From Lepas anatifera (Eukaryota; Arthropoda; Thecostraca; Lepadidae), in assembly GCA_034440635.1 (NCBI GenBank), contig JAOTON010001129.1:248001-312000 (forward strand): 64,000 nt of DNA, given 5' to 3'. Of the stretch, positions 33,129 to 44,060 are shown in pieces; within the stretch, counting starts at the first letter, position 1; each line of letters begins with the position of its first letter. Position numbers and translations under genes: made by a program. The notes beneath the pieces are model-generated. The model ran no database searches, was not told where the DNA came from, and was given only the letters and a program-made list of their open reading frames with translations.

Positions 33129-35243
33129 CACGCGCATTGACGGGGGCGGGTACCCGCCCCCTCGTGCTTTTCAGAGATAGCAGAAAAACGGTGGCGCGTA
33201 GCGCCGCCGTACTTGGCATACATTTTCTCTCATCATTTTTACAACTTATGTGACCATTTTAAGGTTAGGTCATCTCAGGTCAGGTCACCAGTACAGGTCA
33301 AGTGACCTCACCTCAAAAAAAGTTTAAGATAGCATAAGTAGGAACAGGGTGAAATTATCTTATTGAAACTCATATCACATAATGGGCCCACCGAGTTCTC
33401 TAAAATATGTTCCGGTATTTTTGATATCGATGACCTAAGGTCAGGTACGAGTCATGACCTCTCGGTTGGAAATACATGGGAAAAATGGTGTTAACTGCAT
33501 AACTTAGTCACGGGTGGTGATTGAGCGTTTGTTTTCATTTCCTTAGATTCGCCTTGTCTTTGCAGTTCTAATGATATGTATTTTACCTAATTTGACCTTG
33601 ACCTGACCTCAGGTCAGGTTAAATACTTGATTTGACCTAGCAAGTTCATATTATATATCATTCGATTCGGCTTGCGCCAAGGATTCATATAGTTCATATC
33701 GTTTTGCTCTATCTTTACTTGTTCAGATGTAATGGCCGAAAACCTTCATTTACATGTTATCCCTATGATGGCATGTTTTGACCTCTAGTGACCTTAAATG
33801 TGACCTGACAAAAAATGGTCCAAATATTTTCGATGGAAAAGTGGATGGGCTACCTAACACCGTTTACCGTTTTTTTTTGCTACTTGGCGTGGTTTTCGAG
33901 ATCTTAGGGGGGCAGAGCATTTAAGGAAAAGTCAGTGGTGGGCATTTCTTGTGTTAGCCATTATAGTGTCTTCAAGGGGCCAAGACCCCATTTTGAGGGG
34001 GTTTAATAAAACTTAGACGCGTTAGTACTAAAAAATATTTCTCAATTTTTGACTTATTCCGAGTCTAGAGATTATAAATGCTGCCCAGGGCTGCCAGGTT
34101 TTTTTCAGCGGAAAAGGTCAAACCGAGTTATAAAAAGGGCCAAAGAGGGGAAAAATTTTATTTCCACTAAAATAGCCAAATAAACATCACAAAAGCCAGA
34201 TTTGAGGCTAATACGACCCCTAGCGATAATCATAAAATCACAGAAAAAGCGACTTGTATCACTGTTTAAAATTAATTGTTGACAGTTTGATATTGACGCA
34301 ATATTTTTAGCACACTGCCCATCTGATAGGAAGCCAGGGGTGCCCTTCCCACCCCACGTGGCCATCGAATGATTTTATCCACATAACGAGAACATTTTTT
34401 GGGATCATCAATCACCCCCCCAAATTTTTGCCCAACAATTTCCTGATCTCAGTCAAAATGGGAGTAAACCGGAAATTTGTATAACCAGCCGCTGCGGAAG
34501 GCAACGAGGAGCCCAAATTCGAAAAGTTTTTGGTACTAACGTGGAAAGTTTGCTGTCAGCATCAGGCCGACGTTTGGCTGACCCCCTCAATTTTTTTGCC
34601 GGTGGCGACGCTCCTGTATGCTACCACCACAATAATAAACAAAAAGGCTAAGCACTTCACACCGCCACACAAGCAACCAGTCTTACGCACTTTGACTACA
34701 CCCTGTCCCGTCTAATCCACGAACGAGCTCTTAGCGCTGACAATTGCCTGCGTATGAAATGAGAGCATCATGCAATGTCACGGTACTGGCTGGGATGTGG
34801 GCTTCCGGTCGGATAGAACAGGATGTTTAATTGGTTGTAGGCCAGCGTTCTTCTCCAGCGTTGTGATTAGTTGATGCTGAGGCTGCTTTGCCGGGGTTTC
34901 CCGTAACTACGCGTTTTGTTTCGTCTTCGCACGATGGAGTAGACAGCCACGAGTGGACATTTTTAACACAATTTTTGTGGATTGCCAATTTGGGACCAGA
35001 AATAGAACAAGGTTATAATGATGGGGTGGTGTTCAATCTTATTTTCGTTAGGCGAGTCTGTATTTGGTCGATTTTAAGTCATCGGTCTAATTCACTGGGG
35101 GGACAATTTCCGGGCACTGGGGGGGATTTCGGCCGACTGGGGGGCAAATGGCCCCCAGTTAACATGTTAAGAAATAGCCTGGGGACGGGTACCCGCCACC
35201 CCCGTCAAAGCAAAGGTGGCTCAAAACCTCGTCAATGCGCGTG
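33129..35243. mobile_element. 2.1-kb TTAA element, family C
   Basis: TTAA at 33125-33128 and 35244-35247 brackets the inverted ends CACGCGCATTGACGGGGGCG and, from the right, CACGCGCATTGACGAGG. The left half (33250-33830) is dense in TGACCT/AGGTCA half-sites. Repeat D copy 2 (33912-34430) lies in the middle. No transposase is present. It interrupts the end of the satellite array on its left side. Confidence 0.8.
33912..34430. repeat. Dispersed repeat D, copy 2 (uninterrupted)
   Basis: Same order of blocks as 12001-12910 but without the SINE. It therefore serves as the empty-site control for that SINE insertion. It contains TTTATAAATGCTGCCC-like and GATTTTATCCACATAAC blocks shared with copy 1. 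Function unknown. Confidence 0.8.
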
Positions 35244-35247
35244 TTAA

Positions 35248-36176
35248 ACTCTGTTTGGAAGTTGGCTGAGAAAAATCGATGACATAAACATTGCGAAGTG
35301 CAGTGGGATTAATTTGCCAAGTACGAAGATGAAGTTCAAGAAAATAAAATGCTGAACTGGAAACAGACAGTAACGTCTACGAAACCAAAACGAATACGAT
35401 GCCGAACACCGCCGATTTCATCTTCATCTTCTTCAGTTTATTTTTGCGTTTTCAATTTATGTGTGTGTGCGTGTGTGGAACAACAAACCTATCCTTATCC
35501 TCCTCGTTATCCTTAAACTGCCTGGAGGCAACGAGCGCATGCGCCTCGGGCAGCAGCGACCCCCTCCAGGTAGTATCCCACCTTCCTTTACCCTCATCCA
35601 TCCTAATCCTTACCGTCTCCTTTCATAGTCTTTATCACTTCACGTTCATTACGACGGCGCTTGAAAAGCCACCGTATGTGTGGAAGTCTGCGTAACTAAT
35701 ACACTAATACACTAATGCTTAGCACCCGCCGGATTCTGTATCTTCCATAAGGTTTGTATTGGCTTGTCCCATCCCAAAACGGCCCGCACCTAGGACCAAT
35801 CCTCTGTGCGCCTCCCTTCCCGCATCAGAAGCAGCGTAAGCTTCACTGATGCAAAGAATGTTCAAATAGCCTTGCACCCATATCACGTTTGCAGAACTCA
35901 GGGACTCGGATAGTCGTTCCCGGGACGTAATGTCGCAGCACTCAGGACATGTCCCTGCGAATTTCAAACATTTGCTGATGAAATGAAGTCGACGGTTTAG
36001 TATCAACTCTTTAAATGGTCACCCCACAATATCAAAGATAAAAAATGCAGACCGTAAATCCCTAAAATATTCAGGAGCTTGAGGTAGAACTACCTACCCT
36101 TCCGGTATCGCACTGACAGACATAACTGATTCTTGGGAGAACTGTTGGCTTTGCAAGCGGTAGTCCCGGAACCTCC
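35248..36176. other. Unclassified sequence
   Basis: No gene or repeat was recognised between two TTAA elements. The short ORFs at 35399-35695 and 35719-36006 show no motif. Confidence 0.35.
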
Positions 36177-36180
36177 TTAA

Positions 36181-37526
36181 GACCCGCACTGGAGGGGGGG
36201 TCTGGCACTAACGCGCACTGGAGGGGGGCCTGGTAGGCCCCCCAAGATCTCGGAAAGTAAGAAACATGGAGAAACGAAATTTTAGAGGTGGGGGGGGTTA
36301 TGGTGATCTACATCATGACCAATTTTTATTGACCTAGGTCAATATCTTCAAGGTCAAACGAGGTCATAAAGGTCAAAACTTGGCCATGTTGGGGACCGAC
36401 CGGTAAATGCCGTGATTATGCGGGAAAATGGCGGGAATAAGCTAAAGGCGGACCAGGGTCATATAGAGAAGGTCTCGAAGAGCCTTCCCTTCAATTTTGG
36501 GGTCAAAGTCATTCAAGGTCATTGACCTGTAAGGTCACAATATAGTATACTACTTATAATGTACACTTTGACTAACACTATAGCCACTGTTTGGCGGGAA
36601 ACGAGGATTGACCTTTGCAAATGACCTTTGACCTTGCCCTTTGACCTTGACCTTGGTATTGGGATACCTTATCGATGACGTCATAGCATAACGTGCGTCA
36701 GACCGGGTAACGTCATTTGACCGGAAGCACTGTGAGGCCAATGACCTTGAAAGTGCAGATATGACCTTGACCCGTGACCTTGATCTTAATGTGAGGTGAC
36801 CTTGACATATAATCCCGGTTATATGGTGTTATGACTTCACCACTCGGTCTCCAATGCCAGCTAACTGGTCCGACCGCGCGATTACGGCGATCTCAAAATG
36901 CCGGTCTGACCTTAAAGGGAATGTGGCACCTTGGTTGAATCCTGGAATTTAGTGCAATTAGGCGCACTTTTAGTCAAAAATAATGAAACCACTCATGATT
37001 TCTCTGAAAAATGTACAATAATCTCAATATTTGGTTTTTAAAAATACTCCTCTAGAAAAATAAATAAATATCAGCCTGTGGATGATGTCACGATCTTGCG
37101 ACCACTACCATACTTGAAACGCCTCAAGGGCTTCGATTGGCTGATGCTCATCGTGACGTCAGCATAGGTCGTCACACCAGTAGCTCACAACAATAGCCGC
37201 CGGCGACGGGGGCTGAGGGGGCTGGTGTCAGGTAGGTTTTAGTTTTTTCTACGGAAATATCGAGTTCCAAGACAAATGAAATATGGAGTACCGGGTTTTC
37301 CGACCTGCTTTACAACTTGGCTATCTCAGTTAAAATCACGTTGAAGAGGTGCCACATTCCCTTTAAAAGCCTATAAGTCAAACAATTTTCGACCGATTTT
37401 CAAAAAATCTTCACCAATCGACGCGCTATTAAATTCTGTTTAATGTGGCAAAGTATCGTGTTTCGGCTACGAGCGGTTCTCCGGCCACCTTGGTAAAACA
37501 GTTGGGGGCCCCCTCCAGTGCGCGTG
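36181..37526. mobile_element. TTAA element family A, copy 2 (with nested MITE M)
   Basis: TTAA at 36177-36180 and 37527-37530. The left end is GACCCGCACTGGAGGGGGGG with a second partial end (CGCGCACTGGAGGGGGG) 28 bp further in. The right end read inward is CACGCGCACTGGAGGGGGCC. The interior carries a long tract of TGACCT half-sites (36300-36830). MITE M copy 2 is inserted at 36912-37366. Non-coding. Confidence 0.85.
36916..37362. mobile_element. 447-bp TTAA MITE (family M), copy 2
   Basis: Ends AGGGAATGTGGCACC and GGTGCCACATTCCCT are perfect inverted repeats, flanked by TTAA at 36912-36915 and 37363-37366. The host sequence around it matches family A copy 1 at 30735-30758, where the site is empty. 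A related, shorter relative is at 38724-38945. Confidence 0.93.
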
Positions 37527-37650
37527 TTAAAGGGGGTGTCCCACTTTTATAATGGGTTTTGAACTGAGAATATGGTCTATTCCCTTTAAACAGCGCAGTA
37601 GTCGCAGGGCCGTGTATTGTCAGTCTGGCATCACATGGCTAATGTCGGCG

Positions 37651-38030
37651 GCAGCTCACGCCTCTCACCCGGGGAAGGGAAGCTGGCCTCTCACCCGGGG
37701 GCAGCTCACGCCTCTCACCCGGGGAAGGGAAGCTGGCCTCTCACCCGGCGGCAGCTCACGCCTCTCACCCGGGGAAGGGAAGCTGGCCTCTCACCCGGCG
37801 GCAGCTCACGCCTCTCATCCGGGGAAGGGAAGCTGGCCTCTCACCCGGCGGTAGCTCACGCCTCTCACCCGGGGAAGGGAAGCTGGCCTCTCACCCGGGG
37901 GGGCAGCTCACGCCTCTCACCCGGGGAAGGGAAGCTGGCCTCTCACCCGGCGGCAGCTCACGCCTCTCACCCGGGGAACGGAAGCTGGCCTCTCACCCGG
38001 GCAAGCTAACGCCTCTCACCCCGGGGAAGC
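37651..38030. repeat. 50-bp minisatellite, about seven copies
   Basis: The unit GCAGCTCACGCCTCTCACCC plus GGGGAAGGGAAGCTGGCCTC plus TCACCCGG(CG) repeats at 37651, 37701, 37751, 37801, 37851, 37904 and 37954. It lies downstream of the SART3 stop codon on the minus strand, so it may belong to the 3' UTR or lie just beyond it. Confidence 0.92.
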
Positions 38031-38162
38031 TGATGCTCCTCACTCGCCAAAACAATACTCTGTGAGACGGATAGCTCGGCCAGAAACTCTCCTTGACGGA
38101 GACCAGAATCACTACTCAGGCTCTACTCAGGCTGCCCGCTCAGGGACTTCGGCCCATGCGGC

Positions 38163-38482
38163 CTTCTGTGGATTCACTGTTTCAGCCGCAGATTGTGGAG
38201 TCACTGTTTCAGGCGCAGATTGTGGAGTCACTGTTTCGCGGGATTGTGGGTCACTGTTTCGGCGCAGATTGTGGGTACTGTTTGCGCAGATTGTGGGTCA
38301 CTGTTTCGGGCGATTGTGGGTCCTGTTTGCCCACATTGTGGGTTGTTTGGGGATTGTGGGTACTGTTTGCCCCAGATTGTGGAGTCACTGTTTCAGGCGC
38401 AGATTGTGGAGTCACTGTTTCAGGCGCAGATTGTGGAGTCACTGTTTCAGGCGCAGATTGTGGAGTCACTGTTTCAGCAGTA
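38163..38482 (-). repeat. 27-bp minisatellite derived from the SART3 stop-codon region
   Basis: On the minus strand the unit is CTGAAACAGTGACTCCACAA plus TCTGCGC, repeated about twelve times (four perfect copies next to the gene, degenerate ones beyond). The first unit contains the last three sense codons and stop of SART3 (CTG AAA CAG TGA). The period is exactly nine codons, so each perfect unit repeats the stop in the same frame. Confidence 0.9.
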
Positions 38483-38601
38483 GGTTCCGGAACTCCGCGT
38501 TGGTGCGTGCCGGCGGCGTCGGCGTGGGCGCGCTACCATTGGACTCAGTCTTCTTCTGAAGGGCGCGCGGCACGAAGCCCATCTGCAGGCGGCCGCCCCG
38601 A
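38466..38601 (-). CDS. SART3: SART3 terminal coding exon
   Basis: The minus-strand exon begins after the acceptor GCTGTCGGCAG (AG at plus 38602-38603). It completes a split arginine codon and reads RGGRLQMGFVPRALQKK, a Ser/Pro/Thr-rich linker, and ends TNAEFRNLLLKQ, stop at 38466-38468. The LLPRALQ-like block and the short C-terminal motif are SART3 hallmarks. In the Prp24/SART3 family the extreme C-terminus contacts the LSm2-8 ring during U4/U6 annealing. A 27-bp minisatellite starts at the last codons. The preceding exon is at 42021-42142, leaving a 3.4-kb intron filled with TTAA elements. Confidence 0.9.
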
Positions 38602-38723
38602 CTGCCGACAGCACCACCGGTCACCGCACACAGCCCAACAGGACACACTGCAGTCAACCGACACCGCGCCGCATACGACAGAAACGTGGTGGCGGCAGCC
38701 GGAAAAACCACACACAATTCTTA

Positions 38724-38945
38724 AAGGGAACGTGGCACTTTCGCAAAGGTATTTGAACTGAGATACCCAAGCCGAGAAACCACGCTTCATATTTCATTTG
38801 CCCCAAAACTCACCGTTCGCGGAGAAAAAATGTAAAAATTCACCCCCTACCGACCCTGTCCTCCCCGGATGTGACGTCATGCTTGTCCTGCGTCAGGAAT
38901 TGATGTCTGCTCAAGTTCCACTCCGCGTGCTGCGCGAACCTCTTT
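38724..38945. mobile_element. Relative of TTAA MITE family M (copy 3)
   Basis: TTAA followed by AGGGAACGTGGCAC at 38720-38737, then TTGAACTGAGATACCCAAG and ATATTTCATTTG, parallels the inverted right part of MITE M (TTTAACTGAGATAGCCAAG...). A CTCTTTAA at about 38945 may be the other end. The copy is diverged and lies in the SART3 intron. Confidence 0.55.
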
Positions 38946-39160
38946 AAAACACACGTGCTAAACATCCTTTTGGTACCGTCGATTACAAACGCGTATAGCT
39001 CACTTTATTCACTGGTTTGAAGTGTGAAAGATGTTGCAATATATCAGGAAAAGCAAAAAAAATTATAAACTTCACTTAGGTTCCTACTTGTAAACTCTTT
39101 TAATTAAAAACGTTGCATTTGTACTCTTATTCATTGTTGACGCAACTGAAACAGGTTTAA

Positions 39161-40028
39161 CACGCACAGTGGAGAAGGGTCCTAAAGAGCCCTCCCACTA
39201 TTTTCCCCAGGTGGCCGGAGAACCGTTTGCTGTCGGAAAACGCTACTTGGCCACATTTGAGAATATTCATGAGCACCTCGATTGTGAGGAAAGTGTGAAA
39301 ATCTGCCAATAATTTTTGTTCAATTATAGGCTTTCAAAGTATGACCTATCTTTTCAGACCGTCGCAATCGCGAGGGGGCACCAGTTCGCCTGCACTGTAG
39401 ACCGAGTGGTGATGTCATAACGTCATATAGTCAAGGTTATATGTCAAGGTCAACCCACATCAAAGTCAAGGTCAAATGTCACAGGTGAAGGTCGCAGGTC
39501 AAGGTCATTGACCCTAGCATTCCGGTCAGATTGCATTATTCAGTATTCCGTATTTTATGCTATGATTTCGTAGTTAAGGCTACTCAAGGCCAAGGTCACA
39601 GTTCAACGTCAAATATCTTTTTCAAGGTCAAACCCTTATATTGTAAATTATTGTGAATATGTGATATTGTTACGTCGTAGGTCATTGAACTTGAATGACA
39701 CTGACCTCAAAATTTCAGATCATTGTATGGGACCTTCACTCTATGACCAAAGTCCGCTTTTGGTGTATTCCCGTCTTCTTTCCGCAAAATCACGGCATTT
39801 CCAAATGGGTCTCCAACACGGCCTAGATTCGACCTTTACGTTCTCGTTTGACCTTGAGGATATTGACCTAGGTCAATGAAACTTTGCCATTTGGTATACC
39901 ACCATCGCCCCGCACATCCTAACAACAGGCGTTTTTCTAACCCTCTTGGTTTTCGAGATCTCGGGGAGGGGGCACTTTAGGACCCCCTCCACTGCGCGTT
40001 GACGACAGACCCCTCTCTACTGGACGTG
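39161..40028. mobile_element. TTAA element family A, copy 3 (inverted orientation)
   Basis: TTAA at 39157-39160 and 40029-40032. The reverse complement aligns with copies 1 and 2, sharing CACTCGGTCTACAG, the half-site tract and the end CACGCACAGTGGAG. It lies in the SART3 intron and carries AGGTCA half-sites at 39420-39880. Non-coding. Confidence 0.85.
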
Positions 40029-40182
40029 TTAATCTACCACAAGGCGTTGCCAGCTGATGCGCCCGATTGACGACGTCACGCTGATTTGGAGACTTTTTTG
40101 TGAACAGAGGGAAGAGATATTAACCAACATATAGTAATTTTTAGCAGAAATAAGGCCATATCCATTATTTTCAACCCTTTAA

Positions 40183-41208
40183 CCCGCGCCCCACCGGGGG
40201 TTCAGCGCCACCTTCGCCCCACCGGGGGCCATCGATGGCCCCCCCTCTAACTCCGAAAATATTGGCGTTAGCGCAAATCTGCAAAGTGCAATAGAAAGCT
40301 CGCGTGAATTCAGTAAGAAATTACTTCGCATGTTTTAGTGCTCAGGTCAATGGTTTGACCTCCAGAGGTCAAATTAGGTGAAAATCGGCTATTTTCACTC
40401 AAATATGCAATGCTTAAGCAAACTGGGCATAACTCTTATGCCATTAGAGCTATTGAGGTCTGGTAAAGTAAATTTGATAGGAAATTGTCAGTCCTTTTTC
40501 GCTATGTGAAACGTAAAGACCTCCCGCCAGTGGTTTGACCTCCAGAGGTCACCTCGTGACCTAAGATGACCTGAGGTCACGAAAGGTCAGAAAGTGACCT
40601 TGCCGTATATCAAATGAAAGCTAGTGATGAGACAAACACGATGGTGTTTGTTTCAGCGCTCTAGCTTATACAGGTCAAAAGTTATTGTCAAAATACTGTT
40701 TTTGACCCCTGGTGACCTTGGATGACCTTGGAGAGGTCAAAGGGCAAATATGGCCCCTGGAATCCGTGAAAGGGTGTCCAAGAATGTTTTTCTGATCAAG
40801 CTGAGCATTTTCAATCGCTTTTGTGACTTAGATCATAAGACAGCTTTTCCCCATGCTTTTTCAATGGGAGAGGTCACCTCGTGACCTGACCTCAGGGCAC
40901 GAAATCGAAAAATCCCGGATATACACCTTGTAGACCCTAGAGGGGCCATAAAGTGTAGGAAGTTTCAAATCGATTGACTTAAAAATGTAGCTCTTACAGA
41001 GCTCTAAAGTTGAAGTGAGGTGACCTTGGTTGACCTCGTCTGGTGACCTGACCTTGGGTGACCCGGGGTAAAAAATTTCATGGATGGTGGGAAAATGATG
41101 CCGTGAGAGGTAGAGGCCTCAACCGCGGTGCTGTGCCTCTTCGTTTTTTTTTTTTGCTATCCCGGAAAAACCTTAGGGGGCCATCGATGGCCCCCGGTGG
41201 GACGAGGG
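40183..41208. mobile_element. 1-kb TTAA element family F, copy 1
   Basis: TTAA at 40179-40182 and 41209-41212. Ends are CCCGCGCCCCACCGGGGG and, from the right, CCCTCGTCCCACCGGGGG, each followed within about 50 bp by the palindrome GGGGGCCATCGATGGCCCCC. The interior has many TGACCT half-sites. It lies in the last SART3 intron. Copy 2 lies inverted at 54431-55451. CCC termini with TTAA suggest piggyBac-type mobilisation. Confidence 0.9.
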
Positions 41209-41426
41209 TTAAACCACCACAGTCTGGAATTTAACCAATGAACCACATTCCCTTTCAGGGAGGGGGATAAACGACACATCAGCTGGTATGGTGATACGGC
41301 GGAAACCACAGAGACATTCCAGCATACCTCCAGGCCCACATGACTGATTCCCATTGCTAACGTCCAGTCTGCAGCGGCATGTCGGTTCCCGCGCAGACAT
41401 TCGGACCACCTATCTGGGCTCTTCCT

Positions 41427-41495
41427 TTTAATACTTATATGGGGCTTATCGACGCACCAACTGCCATGGTCATGTGGCACCCCCAACGCTTCCTT
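41427..41495 (-). mobile_element. 3' fragment of SINE family S2
   Basis: GACGCACCAACTGCCATGGT and the following CATG/GGC block match the 3' part of the SINE at 42325-42506, read on the minus strand. The rest is missing. Bases 41496-42020, the remainder of the SART3 intron, show nothing else. Confidence 0.7.
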
Positions 41496-42020
41496 GACAA
41501 GAGGGCTTTCCGGGGGTCAAACTGCTCCTTGTCCAGGGAACCGCAGGGCCTTGAAGCCGGGTCAACTTTGTTGGACGCGACAGAGATAACGATATCATTT
41601 CAGAACGGAACGGACAGGATGTGTCCGTTTCCGAGCTGTAGATCTCCTGAAGAATTATTGAAATTCGTAAGGGATTTCTGAAAGGTAGGGTGAGAGGCGT
41701 GACTTCATTACAGTCTTGGCTGATAAAGCGGGGAGGAAGGGAGGGGGGGTGCATCGCAATGGTGGCGCCCCCTGGCCCGTCCCCAATGGGGGGTGGCATA
41801 GTACTCCGGTGCCCATCCTCCGTTGTGCGGCTTATGCCCGTGCATTGTGCCATCTTTTTCATCGTGATAACACTGCCATACCTCTTTTGGCCAGTATTTC
41901 GCAAGCTGTTGCGATTCCAGTTTTTTTGTGTGAAATAATGTCCGATCTACAAAAAGGGCGCCAGACATGGTTACCGTGAATCACATCAGATGAAGCAGAG
42001 TGCCTGTTTAGGAGCCTCAC

Positions 42021-42142
42021 CGGGCGGGGGCGGCTGCTGCCGCTGCCGACCGTGCCTGGGGCGGGTCACTGATGGCTACGCTGATGGTTTTGCCGTCCAT
42101 CTCGGTTTTGTCGGTGGCGAGGATGGCCTGCGAAGCCGCTTT
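42021..42142 (-). CDS. SART3: SART3 penultimate coding exon (end of RRM2)
   Basis: The minus-strand acceptor CTCTGTCTCTCCTCAG (AG at plus 42143-42144) is followed by KAASQAILATDKTEMDGKTI then SVAISDPPQAR, an alanine run and PA plus two bases. The donor is CG|GTGAGG (plus 42020). The motif ASQA...MDG.TI...VAISDPP matches the last strand and helix of the second RNA-recognition motif of SART3 and the following linker. The split codon (CG + T) joins in frame with 38601. SART3 binds U6 snRNA with its RRMs and helps reassemble U4/U6. Earlier exons (HAT repeats, RRM1) were not found upstream to 64000. Confidence 0.88.
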
Positions 42143-42324
42143 CTGAGGAGAGACAGAGGGTGCGACAGCGTCAGAACGGACACAAAGCAAAGTCAGAACG
42201 GCGTGCGACAGCGGCATTACAACACAATGCGCTGCGAGGCATGACAACTTTAAAACGGCACACAGCGGGTCAAAACGGCACGAGAACAGCGCACAATGCG
42301 CACACTGTCCCGAATACCCGACCA

Positions 42325-42506
42325 ATAATAATAATTGTTGGGGTTTAACGACGCACCAACTGCCATGGTCATACGGCGTCGCCAACTCTCACCCTGTTGG
42401 AAGAGATTTTGGGGATCAGATCGACTTATTCAGAGGCTCCGCCGGGACTTGAACCCGGGACCGGTGGCTTAGAAGACAAGGGTGCTATCCACTAAGCCAC
42501 CTCATC
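42325..42506 (-). mobile_element. tRNA-derived SINE (family S2) with 16-bp TSD
   Basis: The minus strand starts GGGGATGAGGTGGCTTAGTG with box A (TGGCTTAGTGGATAGCACC), and box B GGTTCAAGTCC follows at tRNA spacing. The body ends in CCATGGCAGTTGGTGCGTCG, TTAAACCCC and an ATT repeat. The perfect duplication CCCGAATACCCGACCA flanks it at 42309-42324 and 42507-42522. It looks recent and lies just upstream of the SART3 exon in an intron. Confidence 0.95.
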
Positions 42507-42599
42507 CCCGAATACCCGACCACCAGCGTTGCTCTACAACACCACACGACTTGGAAGTAAGCTAAAGTTTAAGTTAACGTGGTTATCCATTAGGAAGGC

Positions 42600-44060
42600 T
42601 AGTCGTCCTTCATGTGTTGGATATCATTGACGTACAACTGCGTCATTTCCACATCATCGAGTCACTGTGCGTCCTTTCTGAGTTTCTTTTCTGCTTTTAT
42701 TATTACTTCACGCGTGACTATCTTCTTGGTCTTGCATCTTCTTCCATTTGTCGTAGCGATTTTTGAAGCAGTTCACGTTCGGCGCATTCCGTATTGATTC
42801 CGGTAACTCGTTCCAGTATTTTTCAACTCGTAGATTGAAAAAAATTCTCCTGATTTCGAGCCTCGCCCTTCTGATTTATATTTGTCCTTCCCTCCGCACT
42901 ACCTCGCCTTCTGCTCCTATGACCGAATTCTGCCTGGTATTTCTCTGTTCTTCGTGGATTATTTTAAACCGTTCATCCTTCTCTACTTTTCTCCTATTCG
43001 TCATCACTTTATACGCCTCAATAACATCCCCTCTCTTCCTCCTCTCCACCAACAGCTCGAGTCCTGCATCCTTTAGCTTCTCCTTATAATTCGCGTCTCT
43101 CAAATATCATCATATTTACACATCGTCTCTGGACCTTCTATAAAACTTCACAATCACCTATCATCCATGGCGACCACGCTGGTGCACCATACTCTAGCTT
43201 GGGTCTGACGAAGACTTTAAACAATTTGGCCATAATATGTTCGTTTCTGTAATGGAAAGCACGTGAAATCTGACCAAGAACTCTATTTCCATCATTGGCA
43301 GCTTTCAAACATTGTTTGCTGGATTTCATGTCGTTGCTTACTAATATTCCCAGGTCTTTTTCCACCTCAGTCGTCTTCATTCGAACACCTCCCATATCAT
43401 AGTCGAACCTGATGTTTCCGTGTCCCAAATGCATTGTTTTGCATTTGTCGGGATTGCAAGTCATCAAAAATTCATATCCCAACTTCTCCATGCCTCTCTG
43501 GTCTTTTTGAAACTCCCGGGCCTCTTCTTCTGACCTCACTATTTTCGCCAGCTTGGTGTCGTCTGCAAACTTAGAGGCCAGTGCCTCCGAAACTTCATCA
43601 ATATCATCAAAGAACATAATGAAGAGTAGGGGTCCAAGTACTGAGCCTTGGACCACACTACTGACCACTTCAACCCACTTAAGATACCTCTCCATTCACA
43701 ACTCTTTGCCTTTTTCCTGTGAGCCAATCTCTCAGCTAATCCAACAGCGCACCGTCAATTGCCATCGCTTTCACTTTTTCGAGTAGTCTTCGTTGTTCAG
43801 CCTTGTCAAAGGCCTTACTAAAGTCATAGAAGATGAATCGACCGGATGGCCTAGGTCAATCCATTCCAGAAATTTTCCCCAAAATTCGATCAAATTAGTC
43901 AAACATGACCGACCAGATCGAAATTCATGTTTTGATGATCTGATTAGCCCATGCCGTTCCAAGTGCTTCACAATATGGCCTTTCACTATTGATTTCATCA
44001 GCTTCATGGTTGTGATTGTCAGGTTAACAGGCCTATAATTGGCAGGCATACACTTGCTTC
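42600..44060 (-). pseudogene. CR1/Jockey-group LINE remnant (RT C-terminal half)
   Basis: The minus strand reads NYRPVNLT (near 44045), GLIRSSKHEFRSGRSCLTNL, then VVQGSVLGPLLFIMF, FADDTKLA, a CNPDKCKTMHLG block, VEKDLGILVSNDMK, FVRPKLEYGAPAWSP and ERRKRGDVIEAYKVM, ending in WNELPESIRNAP and NCFKNR with a stop near 42708. This order is typical of CR1/Jockey-group reverse transcriptases without RNase H. A gap or shift around 43700-43800 and stop codons make it a pseudogene. The endonuclease is missing. Confidence 0.8.

Noticed and set aside
829..38482. CRISPR arrays
   Set aside because: The tandem repeats have no unique spacers and the DNA is clearly eukaryotic; they are minisatellites.
38062..38761. 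165- and 222-residue plus-strand ORFs with a SLFQAQIVE-type repeat
   Set aside because: These are antisense readings of the SART3 3' end minisatellite; the minus-strand SART3 exon explains the sequence.
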